From NCBI RefSeq assembly GCF_040412425.1, contig NC_089766.1, positions 12,530,508 through 12,594,507 on the forward strand: a DNA stretch of 64,000 nucleotides. The letters run 5' to 3'. The position numbers were made by a program, and so were the translations under genes. The stretch comes from Macrobrachium rosenbergii. Its lineage: Eukaryota; Arthropoda; Malacostraca; Decapoda; Palaemonidae. The first letter of the stretch is position 1. Every line of letters starts with the position of its first letter. The notes below the pieces were generated by a model. That model made no database searches. It was not told the origin of the DNA and worked only from the letters and a program-made list of their open reading frames with translations. Of this stretch, positions 1-11,800 are shown piece after piece.

Positions 1-257
1 AGCCTGTTTTGAGTACTTTATTTAAAACAAGTTAGAAAGAAGAAAATGTAGTTGCACATGGGTGTCATTAAAATTAAAACACTATTGTATGCCTGTATGA
101 GTAGGCTGTGTGTGTTGATCTTGTCTGAACGTGTTTTGTGCTTTGATAATGTACTAAGATATTTATAACTAACTCAGCTGGACAGACATACTGACAGATG
201 AATACCACTTATTCATTTATTATTGTACAAAAGCATTTTAGGTTTGAAGAAAGCACA

Positions 258-260
<3 letters not shown>

Positions 261-347
<87 letters not shown>
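261..347. repeat. (TC)n microsatellite
   Basis: About 43 uninterrupted TC units. The open frame through it is only a Leu-Ser run and is not a gene. Confidence 0.97.
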
Positions 348-350
<3 letters not shown>

Positions 351-630
351 GGTAGTGAAACCTTATCAACTTATTAACATCCAACTAGTAGTAGTAATCT
401 CTCGACCAACCAGCTTGGCTCTGTACATGGCCAGTCAAGCATTGTCAGTAATCAGAAGGCACATGTGGGCCAGAAACATCAGTAGTATTTATCTTGACTG
501 CTTAATGATTTCCTTTCAAGTCAGATGCTTCAAGTTTTGGCCAATGGAGCAAAATCCAAACCTGCCTGTGTCCTATCAGGTGTCCCGTAAGATTAGTCCT
601 CACTACTGTTCTCTGTATTATCATGATCTT

Positions 631-736
631 AGATATTAAGGAGGAACTGTGTAGCATGTAAGTTTATTTGCTGATGATTGTCAAGATATTAAGGAGGAAC
701 TGTGTAGCATGTAAGTTTATTTGCTGATGATTGTCA
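631..736. repeat. 53-bp tandem duplication
   Basis: Two adjacent 53-bp copies (631-683 and 684-736), each starting AGATATTAAGGAGGAACTG, essentially identical. This is a recent local duplication. Confidence 0.9.
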
Positions 737-1081
737 TGTTTCAGCAGTAGATAAAGGAAACTGTTGATAGTTTCGAAATAAGAAAATAATGTAGTGATAC
801 CATTGGCCCAGAGGAACAAGGTGACCATTCTTTAATGGGGACAGATTTTAGCATACAGTCTAAATGGAAATCACAGATTTTTTATGACATGATCCAGATG
901 GAAACATTGTGATAAGCCAAATGAAAGACTTGAGAGTCAGCAAGTCTTATAATCAAACATGGTTTACCCATATTCCTGGAATCACAGCATACTTGTCATA
1001 AGCATTTGGTATAGATACCAGGAACATTTTCAAAAGGAGCTAACACCTTGCGTATGTGGGTGACATTGGTTAGACCAAGTA

Positions 1082-1303
1082 CAGGCAGTCCCCGGTTATC
1101 TGCGACCTGGATTTACAGCACTTGTCTAGTGATGACGATAACCGGATTTTCGATGCTGATCTCCTGTTATTGGCGCCAATAACCAGACATCAGCACCGAT
1201 AACCAGGGATCGGTGCTATTATCGCTGATTTTCAGTTATCAGCGTTTTTGGTTATCGTCACGCTGTCAGGAACGGAACGCCACCAGTAACTGGGGACTGC
1301 CTG
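1082..1303. mobile_element. 222-bp MITE with TA target duplication
   Basis: The ends are inverted repeats: CAGGCAGTCCCCGGTTA at the left and the complement of CAGGCAGTCCCCAGTTA at the right, one mismatch in 17. The element is flanked by TA on both sides (1080-1081 and 1304-1305). The TA duplication and CAG-type ends fit the Tc1/mariner-pogo superfamily. It has no coding capacity, so it would have been moved in trans. The body contains further self-complementary GGTTATC/GATAACC segments. Confidence 0.8.
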
Positions 1304-1944
1304 TATAGACTATAGATTGCTACATGTATGGTCTCCACACAAGTAACTAGGGATGCAGAGATTTATAAAGGACACAATATTCATTTTCATGGATGTCGAA
1401 AACTTGCATGACCTTCCTTACAGTATAGACTGAAGGTGATGAAACTTAAGTATCATGATGGGCAGCACATGCTTGAATGCTCAAGGTTTAATACATCAAC
1501 AAAATCAAAGAGGGCTTGAATTTGAATCTACCACCACTCGTAGAAAACCAGAAACCTGCACTATCTGTCAGTTCCATGACAATCTTGGAATTGGTGTCAC
1601 CTCATCCTATTCTATTCTTTTTTTTTTTTTATAAGCCAAGTGAGATCATTTGTGCATTATCATTTGCTCTCAGCCTCTTTAATGCCTTACTTTGTTGCCT
1701 CTCAACTGTTACAAAACTACTAATGCACAAAAAATAAGTTAAACAGGTTTCTGTTTGTCCTCTTGGGTTAAGCAGGGTGCAGTGACACCTACTATTTGGG
1801 CAGCCCCAAAAATGGAGATAATTTTAACTGTCACATTGTGTTAAATCCTGAAGTTTGATCTCATGTCTTTGGTTTTATTACTTCAAGAAGTTGTCTCCAT
1901 ACATGAATTCCTTTACAAGGCAGCTAGGGTGGAACTAATCTGAG

Positions 1945-2052
<108 letters not shown>

Positions 2053-4496
2053 GCCATATTGAATGTTGGACAGTGCATTAGGAAGAGCTCAAATTTTGTT
2101 ATAGCCATTGTGCATTAGGAAGAGAGATATTTTTTTTATGAAGCATTGATTTCTTTTTTTGTTATAACCCATTGATGTTGTGTTTGGGAATTGATGTTTT
2201 GAACTGTAAATTAATGCCTGTACTTCAAAAGATACAGCACTGATAAAAAAAAAAAAAGTCACAAAGGCAAAGCGAAGTTGTCAGGAAATCAAATTGGTTA
2301 ATCATTCACTCAGATGGAGAAACAGTTTTAGGACACAGGTCTGTGGATCTCTGAGCAATTACGCTACTCCTATTACCTGTAATTTGCAAAGAATTAAGAT
2401 CATGATGACCAAGGAGGTATGCTTGATAAACTAGTAAGCTTACTGATAGAGCTTAGATCTAACAAAGGACACACAATGTATTATTTTGATTTAGAGCATC
2501 ACTACCCATCAAGCTTGTGTCATTGCTGAAATGGGAAAAGAGTGTTATGTTCACATATTAGTTTGTTCTTGTAAAGTATATTGACACTGAAAATTACCAT
2601 CATGAAATTTTGTGCTGCCAGGTTTTTTCATCATGACCACACTTGAATAAAAAAAAATGTGTAATATGTAGCTCATCAGGGCCAATTTGTTTTAATCACC
2701 ATGGAAAGTGTTGCGTACATTTCCGGCCATTACACACTTTAGACAGTGTTAAAAGGTTCTTGTCATGTCCCTTTTGAATATAAAAATACATTTTATATTT
2801 TAATGTTCATCTGTTGCCTTAGTGTCCTTCAAACAACCTGTCTAACTTTCTTGACTTGTTAAATTCAGTTTTCAATCCTTATTTTAAGACTGTGGCTTGT
2901 TTACTAGCATTCCTATTAATGCAAATAAGAGAACACTTCTAGAAATTGTAAGTGGAAATGGAGTAGTATACCAAATCAAGGGCTTCTTGAATTGACCGTA
3001 CCAGCTTTTATATGGACAAAGCATGTGAGGTATATCCTCAAATATGTGACTTTATTGTCTTCTGAATATCTGTGAACAAGATTTTTTTTATATTAGTAAA
3101 AAATATCAGGATTTGGGTTTTTCATCTTAGCTGCAGTTTTGATTGGATAATTAATCCTGTCTTTGAGGGAGATCATAAGAGGTGAATAGTCTTTATTTGG
3201 CTACATTTTCCAAAGTATTGTACGTTTGGTATTGCAAATTAGGTTTTCTTATTATAATGAGACAGATGTCTGGTCACACATGCAGTTACATTCATGTAAC
3301 AGAACAGCCATAAAAACTGTGAAATGAAAACTCAGGGCTACCCATAATGACTTCATCTGTCTGGGGTGTACCTTTCTTTGTGGTTTTTGCACGAGAGACT
3401 TTTGAAAGATGGTTTATGGTGTAATTAAACATGGAATTATGTATAATTGTTAGTTTGCATACTTTTAAACTGCTGCCTTTCCTAGAAATGTTGATTTGAT
3501 CATTGTTTATGCATGATCTACAATGACAGTTTTCACTGTCTTCTTTTTAAATTCTTGCAGTTTGTTACCCCTGTTGGTATGAAGTGTAATTTGCCCACTC
3601 TGGAATCTTATGTTGCTTTCATAGATGTTTTAACAAATTTTTATTAAATCCTGTTGTTACCTAGGGTGTAATGTTTTAGGATTAAATTGGCACTAGAGTC
3701 CTGTAAGTGCTTGTCAACTGAATTTTGGCTTGGCTCTCTCTGGCATAAAGAGGTTGTTCTGCAGGGAGCATTGGAGCAAGATTCAAAAGAAATTCAACAG
3801 TCAGGTTAGATAAGATAGATGGAAGATAAATAGCAAAAAGCAGTGCAGCAATGTACTGCACTTGTCTTCCAGATCTTGTTCCCCGAAGTGTGTATTTTCT
3901 TATTGAACATAATTGAGATATAGTTGAATTGTTTTTTATATATTCATGGATTTAAAAATTATAGTTTTGCATTAAATTTCTTTGGCTCTAAAATGGGGAT
4001 CGGAAGAAGAAGTATTGTATTAAGCATATACTGTTCCCATGAATTTGGTCTCCAAAATACACTGCCTCTTTGACATAATAGCAGCCAAGGCAAATTCATA
4101 AGCATCACTAGTTTACATCATCATCATGTTCATATTGTCATTTTCATTTCCGGGTATTTGACCAAGCAAATTCTAATTTTTTTTTATAACATTGAAGTTA
4201 TATCATCTAGATCCAAGAAAACTTTTGATATAACCCTGCCTAAATTTGAGGCTACATGTATAGTCAAACCAGTTGGTGGTGGCTGCTGAGAGATACGCTC
4301 ACCCAGAATGTATATCAGTCAAAATATTTCTGTCATTTTCCCTTGAAGACAACACTATGTAGAGAAATGAGCAACCAATCAGATCACCAGGTAAGACCGG
4401 TTAAGCCAGATAATCTGAAGCTGCCTTTGCTTCTCAGTTTTGACAGCTCTTGCTCCCCCAAATATAATATACATCCTTTTCAGCTACTTAAAACAA

Positions 4497-4521
4497 ACAC
4501 ACACACACACACACACACACA
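4497..4521. repeat. (CA)n microsatellite
   Basis: About 12 CA units. Confidence 0.9.
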
Positions 4522-5170
4522 TTGTCTCTCCTGTTGAGAAGTAAGAGCCTGTGCTGGCAGAAGGCCAGCTTAAAGATTTACCCAAATCTGGCTGTGAAAA
4601 GAATTCATAAAAATAATAAAAGGTAGTAGATAATGAAAGGTATATAATGATAAAAGATGGAAAACTTTTTATTTAATTGAGGATGCCTCAGATGATGGAA
4701 GACTTGCTTCCTAGAGAGAGAGAGAATGAATGAATATGCTTAGGAGAGGTTTCCCTTATTTGACTTACAGTATCAACAATGCTGCCATACATACACAGAG
4801 ATGAAAGACTATAATTGAAGGATTTTCAAGACTTTAGCTTGATATGAATTTTATGGCTTTTGAACAACACGAGTGAAATCGTAATCTTTTAAGCTAATCT
4901 ATCCATAAGAAAGTAAAGACTTTTGTTATTTTTCCTGCTCCAGTACAAATTTTGTTTATAGTGTATGTTTGTATGTCAGTTTCACCATTTTGAGTTGTAG
5001 CTTTTATATACCAGTCATCTTGATAAATCTGGCACAATCCAACTTACTCTAACAACAATAAAAGTAAATTTTTACATTTGTAAACTTGAAAATAGAACCA
5101 TTTTGCTGACCATAATATCGTAATTACTTTTCAAATCTGTTTCTCAGTTGGGCCTATTAGTTTAAATCTT

Positions 5171-5218
5171 CAAGTTGTCAACAGTACAATGTCACACCAT
5201 TGTATTGTTGACGACTTG
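5171..5218. other. 21-bp inverted repeat / hairpin with 6-nt loop
   Basis: The left arm (5171-5191) and right arm (5198-5218) are complementary over 21 positions. The only two mismatches in DNA would be G-U pairs in RNA, so the transcript could fold into a fully paired 21-bp stem closed by TCACAC. The tight loop and lack of lower-stem extension argue against a standard pre-miRNA. It may be a relic of a small palindromic element. Confidence 0.6.
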
Positions 5219-5228
5219 TGTGTATAAA

Positions 5229-5237
5229 ATTATATAT

Positions 5238-5292
<55 letters not shown>
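5229..5292. repeat. Compound AT / GT / GA microsatellite
   Basis: Consecutive short tracts of AT, then TG, then GA units. Confidence 0.9.
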
Positions 5293-6076
5293 AAATATCA
5301 CTGGATGTTAAAGAGGGAGGTAGGGAAAATAAGATATTGAAGTCGGATGTAAAAGAAGAGAATCAGGATAATCTGGGATTATTACCAATGGAACCCTCCC
5401 CACCAGAGCAATAAATCCATCTTCGTTATTGTGTTTTAGGTTTTCAGACATGTCTCTAAACAAAGTGTTGTCTGTAAAGAAAAATTATAGAAATATTTAG
5501 ACTCGGACATGACGCATTCTGGATGAGAGCTCAGCAGCCACCACCGATTGGTTTGACTACAGTAATGAGTGTCAGTGATTGTAGTAGGCATTTTTATTTG
5601 AATTTTAACTATAGTTTATTCATTGTTATTAGACCTAGTCTTTACTTAATGTCAAAACAAAAAGTGGAAATGTTTTTAAGTTGAGCATTAAGATTTTTTT
5701 TTGTGGGGAAGGCATGTCTTGAGCTTTCCCTGCTATATCTGAAGGAAGTAGCATGTGCCTGTTAAACTGAAAGTTCATGGTGGTTAGCAGTAATCTTTTA
5801 GCTCCTGCTCCTTATGGAGGAGATTGTGTTGTTAATAATGGTAATAAAGAACAGAATCAGCAAGGGAAAGAATTGATACTCATAGTTTTGACTGCACTTG
5901 TGCAGCTGTCATAATACAGCTGTCATACAATGACACAAGTACAGTATCAGTTGGCAATCTCTGTATAAATAGAAAAATTCAAAATGCACTTCAAAAGATC
6001 TTGTCATATGTTGTTTTCTTCTCTCTCTTAACTGGTCTCTAAAATTTCATTAAAAAAATTATTTTTATATTTACAG

Positions 6077-6244
6077 GAGGATTCCATTAGGCAGCGTTCA
6101 TCACAAGTTCCCAGTGAGAAAAGGAATGTCGTGTCTAGTGTTATTCCCCAGCAGGAGACGCAACAAGCTAATCCTATGATGCATTTGGTTGCTGCACTTA
6201 TTATTGCCTTGGTGGGCTTTATCTTGGGCAAGTTCATACTTTGA
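6077..6244 (+). CDS. Last coding exon of a VAP-like tail-anchored ER protein
   Basis: A 3' splice site (TATATTTACAG) opens a 55-codon frame ending in TGA at 6242-6244. The product starts EDSIRQRSS, runs through a polar linker (about residues 1-33) and ends in one hydrophobic segment, HLVAALIIALVGFILGKFIL, at the extreme C-terminus. That layout, with a G-x-x-x-G and final GKxxL, fits the membrane anchor of VAP proteins (VAPA/VAPB/Vap33), which sit in the ER and bind FFAT-motif partners at contact sites. The MSP and coiled-coil exons that would prove it are not in the window. Phase at the acceptor is taken as 0. Other tail-anchored proteins remain possible. The gene converges on GEMIN8. Confidence 0.6.
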   Translation, partial: EDSIRQRSSQVPSEKRNVVSSVIPQQETQQANPMMHLVAALIIALVGFILGKFIL

Positions 6245-8643
6245 AGAACTCCTTCCACTCCATCCCAGGAAGAATAGGTAGCAATCGGCAAATTTTCTAC
6301 CAACATCAGCTGTCCTCCTATGATAAAAATGGAGGATGAAGATTACCCAAGTTTGGGTGAACAGTTGCTAGCTGGGTATAAAATACAGTATATCTATATT
6401 AGCTATGGTATGCCTTCTATTTTAGTATAAAGTGGAAATTAGCCCTCTCTCTCCTTTTTAATTTAAGTTTTATTTCTTTTGTATAGGAGTTTTATTAGAA
6501 AAATGCAAAGTTATCCAAAATCACACACAAAACAGCCCACACCACCACCTTCACCTGCAGCTGTTGAAAGAACTTTTCAGCAATCCATTGAGCTGAACAA
6601 ATAAAAAATTGTGACATGTTCATGTTTTCCAGAATAACCCAGTTAGCTTTTGCTTTAATGTGTAACACTTAGGCATTATGAGCAATGGAATTAGTTAGAG
6701 CCTTCAAAAGTGTAAGAAAATTGTGGAAAAGTGTATTATATTTTCAGTTATTTATTTGAAGGAAAAATTTTTATTTGTAAGGATTCATGTTGAATGTTGA
6801 TTTTATACATAAATGCGCAATATGAAAGCATTGCATTTTTGGTGATCAAGTCATCATCACTTTGCCTGTGATTAGTTAAACTCACATTTATGAGTAATTA
6901 ATGTGCTCTTTTAATATACTGTATATCATTTAGTAATAGTCCAATTTGATGTTCAGTTTGCTAGGGAAATTATATACAGCTATTGTTAAAAATCTAAATT
7001 TCAGGGTTCTTTTCATATAGTATTTTTATGCTAAAATTACCTAGCCATAAACAATTCCATTAAGAAGTTATAAGGGACAGGTTTTGTCATAATAGCTTCT
7101 CCAGATATGTTGTATTTCATTATAATTCTTTTCTAACTTGTGCAATCCATGTCATGGATGAGACTTCTCTATATCTTTCTATTTTTTCCCTCATGTTTTC
7201 TGTAGGAAGCATAGTACAGTATATACTATACATTGTTTACATTTTTTTGTACGCAACTTTTAACAAGGGTCATGATTTAATTAGATCTAGTTCACCCTGT
7301 TCTGGTCATTGTTTTTAATTTCAAGTCATTCAGTTTAAGACAAAGTCTTCACAAGAAGAAAAAAGGGAATATGTGCAGAATTTTTGTCTCTTTACCCTTG
7401 CCTCCAGGTCTGTTGTTGTTGTTGTGCAGGATTTATGAAAGGGAGACCTGAACTTGGGAATGAAAAAAATAACAGCATTCCTGTTTACCATAGGGTATAT
7501 AGTATACAGTATATAAAATATATATATATCATTGTTAGGGGGCATAAGTTTTACAGGGTGCATATTTGTAGGTGGCATTGTAGGAGTCAGTCATTCATTT
7601 GTAGGTATCGTTAGGGTAGTAAGGCTTGGTGATATTTCCAGTGTGAGAGAGTGTATAGAGTAGGTAATTTGAGCGAGGAAAATGGGCAAAGTTTGGCACA
7701 TTTTGGCATCTTTTAGGTTGTAGAATTCAGTAAATTCAAAACAATGGAGCCTTGCCCTTGAGTGATTTGGCCTTGTCTTTTACTGAAATTTTAAAAGTCC
7801 CGGCTTGCTTCTTGAAATATAATGAATTGCTAGTGTACTCATTTCACTTCATGGATAAAAATATTCTGAATTCCAGTCATTTTTACTGGTCAGGTATTTC
7901 TTAATGTTATTCCAGCTTCAAATACCTTTCGGAATATAAGGTCTGTTCATTTTCTTTCGTTTTCTTTGTATATTTCACTAGTATGGAAGAGATGTTTGTA
8001 CAAAAGAAGAAAACTCCTCATGTATATAAGTTGGTGTGGTATGTTCTTGTCTTCTGTCGTGTATTTTTTATTTTTTCTTTGCTCCTTCCCCACATGTAGT
8101 TAATGTACATTTACTCTATTCTGCATCATTCATTAGTCAGCGGGAACGATTGGCCAATTTCACGAGTAACTATTAAGCATTAGTTAGATGACATTGAACA
8201 TCAGTCGTATTTGCTATGATGCATAAAGCATTTTCAATTTAAGAATGAATTTAAACTTTCCCTGCAAAAGCATTTAAAGCTGTGAGTGAGGAAGGGTCTG
8301 ACTAACTAATGCTATGATTGGTAAGTTTCAATATTTGATGCTGCGTGTCTGCAACTAATAATGGACATTATTGGGAATACAGTATAGCCAGTGTATTTTT
8401 CACACTTGTTTGTAACACCACAGTGGTCAGTCCCGGGGTTTTGTACCCACGTGTACAGTGTGCAGCGTGTCATAAATATGTCACACCTTACTTAAATTAT
8501 TTTATTTTTACCCTTTTGTAAGCTAGCAGTTTCGAGGGACCATTGAAAGCCAGTAAATCTTAACATAAATTATTAAATGGTTGCTTAGTACATATATTTA
8601 TAGGAATGACATAACAGGAAGCATACTGTACTACATAGACCTT
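6245..8643. other. 3' untranslated and intergenic sequence between convergent genes
   Basis: AT-rich with no supported exon. A candidate poly(A) signal AATAAA for the VAP-like gene is at 6600-6605. A candidate AATAAA on the minus strand for GEMIN8 is at 8501-8506, about 140 bases past its stop codon. The boundary between the two transcripts is not visible. Confidence 0.4.
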
Positions 8644-8808
8644 TTAGAACATGACATGAATTGGTATGTTTGGCCAATATTGCGGTCGGTGAAGGGTAGA
8701 GATTCTATCAAAGGACAACTGGATAGCAGTTTCCATGGCATGAATTCTAGGTGAAGCAGAACCATACAGCTGTTGCATCTCTCTATTTCGAGTGACATCT
8801 GGGTGTTC
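8644..8808 (-). CDS. GEMIN8: GEMIN8 coding exon 3 (54 residues and stop)
   Basis: Acceptor ATACTTTACAG, phase 0, stop TAA at 8646-8644. The encoded LYGSASPRIHAMETAIQLSF and PQYWPNIP reproduce the conserved C-terminal end of Gemin8. No ATG-initiated frame covers it, so it was found by reading the acceptor and frame. Confidence 0.93.
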   Translation of the reverse strand, partial: EHPDVTRNREMQQLYGSASPRIHAMETAIQLSFDRISTLHRPQYWPNIPIHVMF

Positions 8809-11800
8809 CTGTAAAGTATGTAAATTTAACCCAATGACAACAGAGAAGCAGATATATCACCCACCTAAACTAATGAAAATGTAATGTTTTGAAATAACAA
8901 GACTAACAATAACCGGGTAAGGGGTTTAGTATTGCTGTATTTTTCATAGGTATGCAAACCACAGCCTTTTATCTAAGGTGTTCCTCAGCGTAAGCAAGAA
9001 ACAGTTGTCAAACTTGTTACAGGGTGATTAATTGGAGGTGTGTGGATGAAGTCACCTGCTGCTCTGAGATGGCACTTCTCCCATCATCTGGTATTATGTT
9101 GGGTGGATAAAGTGGGATTATGATTAAAGGCTTTGGTGTATATAACTTTGAAAAATACAAATAACCTGAAAAATTTCTTTGTTCCTATGAAATACAAACC
9201 AGCACATGTAATACCTACTCTGTATATGGCAATAATATTCCCAGTCAGGATCATGAGCAGGGGAGCTGCGACACTTGTAACCTCCAATACAATGTGGCTT
9301 AGGGATGCAAAATAGATGACCTGAGTCAAAGAAATATGCCTGAACTCTGTCAAAAATGTAGCAAGAGTCAGAAGGCAGCTAGTATCTGGTCAATCATAAA
9401 TTGATGGGCACAGGCAATAGGAGTCGCATCTCACAAGCCAAAGCCTTATAAGATATGGTACCTGATAGTGAAGTCTACCTGAACCATCCAGTAAGTACCT
9501 AAACTGACAGTAACTTACAGAGGAAGGTTAAAGCTTGGGGAGAGAGGCAGTCGCTCAACCACCAACAGTCCCAAGGAGGTGTCCAAGGGTTTGCTGGCAA
9601 CATCCCAGAGTAGTGAGGTGCAAGTAGTCTGCGCCACTGGAAACCTGCCCTTGTTACCTGTAAAATCTCCAAATAATTTGGGGGGAAAGTACCTTCCTTT
9701 GTGAGATCTTGCCTGGACTAGATACTTGTCCTCACAGAAACATATCGCACATCTGCTTAATCACTTCGTGAAGCCAGAAAGAATAGGATTTTCTCGGACA
9801 TCACCACCTCCCAAAAGAGACTTGCACATCAGTATTCCCTGGTAAGGGCCCTGGGGACCAACTGGACTTGGTGGTACCAATCCTTGAGATAGAGTTGTCG
9901 AGTTGAATCATAACCACTTAATCACACTAGCCCTCTTGTCAGCACAGATTGTGCACATACACTGAGAGTTCCAAACGAATCCTGAAGGTCACAGTCACAT
10001 GACTCCACATTCGAACTGTCACAGTACCTAGCAGTACTGCAATACAGAGACTGTTTGTGCTTAAACCCTCTGACTGCACAAACACAATCCAGGGATCATG
10101 TCTGCCCATTTAGATGGGCACAAAGGCTTCTCTGCATTCCTTGGCAGAACTCCAAACAGAGTCTGGGGCAGCCCTTTTGTTTGGAAAGAAACTGGTTCAC
10201 AAGCTTGCTCAGAGAACCCAGTGCATATCAACCTACCATCAACAGATGCTCCACCAGCAGGTGAGTGGATGTGTCCCTAACTTTTGAAGAAGGCACTCAC
10301 TCAGTCCAACAGAACTTGAGAAGGAATAAGATGAAGTAGATGATAGGCACTTGTGTTTCTTCACCTTATTCCACCCAAGTCTTGCTCTCCTCAGCTACAA
10401 TAAAAGAATGTTAAGGCACTGAGATGGCCTGTGCTCAATACTGCAGGTTTACCTCTAGAACCAGGATGATCACTACAGGAGGCCAAACATCATCAGAGTG
10501 GTTTTGTTAAAGTACTTCTAAAGTATGAGACAGTTATATACAGAACATTTTATAGGTAGACTCGTATATGGTTCATGACAAAAGAAAGAAAGGGAATTTT
10601 ATAACAGGTTTTAAGCTTCTGTAAATCTTACCTGTGCTATAGCATCCTGCATAGACACTGGGGTTAGGAACATTCCCGCCCCTAGATTTTTTATAGATGC
10701 CTTTTGGACTTTCCACTCCACCCGATGTTTCTGGCTTTTCTCTAAGAACTTCAACATGTCTTCACTGACATCAATATCTTCCCCCTCATCTTCTGTGTCA
10801 TTGATTTTCATTCCAGTTTTCATCTGCGAGTACAGACATTCTGTATCACTAACCCCATCTTGATTATTCTGCTGCTTAGCCAACTCTCTCATTCTGCGAT
10901 TCCGCTTCTTTCTCTTTCTCTTCTTTTTGTTTCTCTTTGCCCGTGCAATTTCAGATGGTGTCCTACTTGGGCGAGGTGGAAAGTTTCCATTTTGTGTTTT
11001 TGATTCCACTGATGTGCCTTTCAATGCTGCTAGCTACAATGATGAAAACAAATTCTATTAAATATTCCACAAGAAATTACATGTAGACTACATAATCTAA
11101 ATCATGAAATTAACAAATACAGTGTAAATTATATAGCAAACTCAATCCCAACCTTAAGGGAATAGGATGTAGGGCAGTTTTCAATAAGATTTTCTTAATA
11201 AAGAATGTTTTATGACTAAAATTTGGGAAGCATAAAAATATTTGAAATTACTAAATATAACTTTTTCAGGACACACTTCACTTGCATACAAAATATAATC
11301 ACATCCTGACAAACTGGAGGTCAAAAGAACCATCAGGTAGTTTCTAAGTACTGTAGGTATATTTGTCTATATCTGTACATAACAGGAATCTTGAGTTTTC
11401 AAAAGCTCCTGCCCCACCTTTTGAGTAGACTAAGCAAGCAACAGACATTCTAACTTTCAAAATTCTTGATGAAAAAATATCTTAGTAGTGGATATTTTTC
11501 CCAGCTCAGCAGTCTGGTACATGCTTCACAGATTACTTATTACAGCCCAAGGAAAATTACAACCTGAAACAGGTTACTGAAGCACCCCTGCTCAGGCCAT
11601 AACAAAGTTACTGAGAAATTTTTTAAATACTTGAAATGTTTGAGAAGTGAAATGTAATTTAAGAAAGAATAGTTTGCACTTTGAATTAACACAGGATCAT
11701 CAAACACGGGCAGTAAATCTGGTTCCTTCCAAAATGAAAATATATTACAAGGTCCACAAAGTCTGATAACAGAAACTGTATAATCATGATAAAATGGAAC

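Noticed and set aside
261..347. Open frames made of Leu-Ser, Tyr-Ile, poly-Asn, Tyr-Tyr or Cys-Val runs here and at other microsatellites
   Set aside because: They are translations of simple repeats with no flanking coding signal.
3771..3807. Exon-like segment between TTCTGCAG and CAG|GTTAGA
   Set aside because: Too short, weak donor, and neither frame resembles VAP or another known protein.
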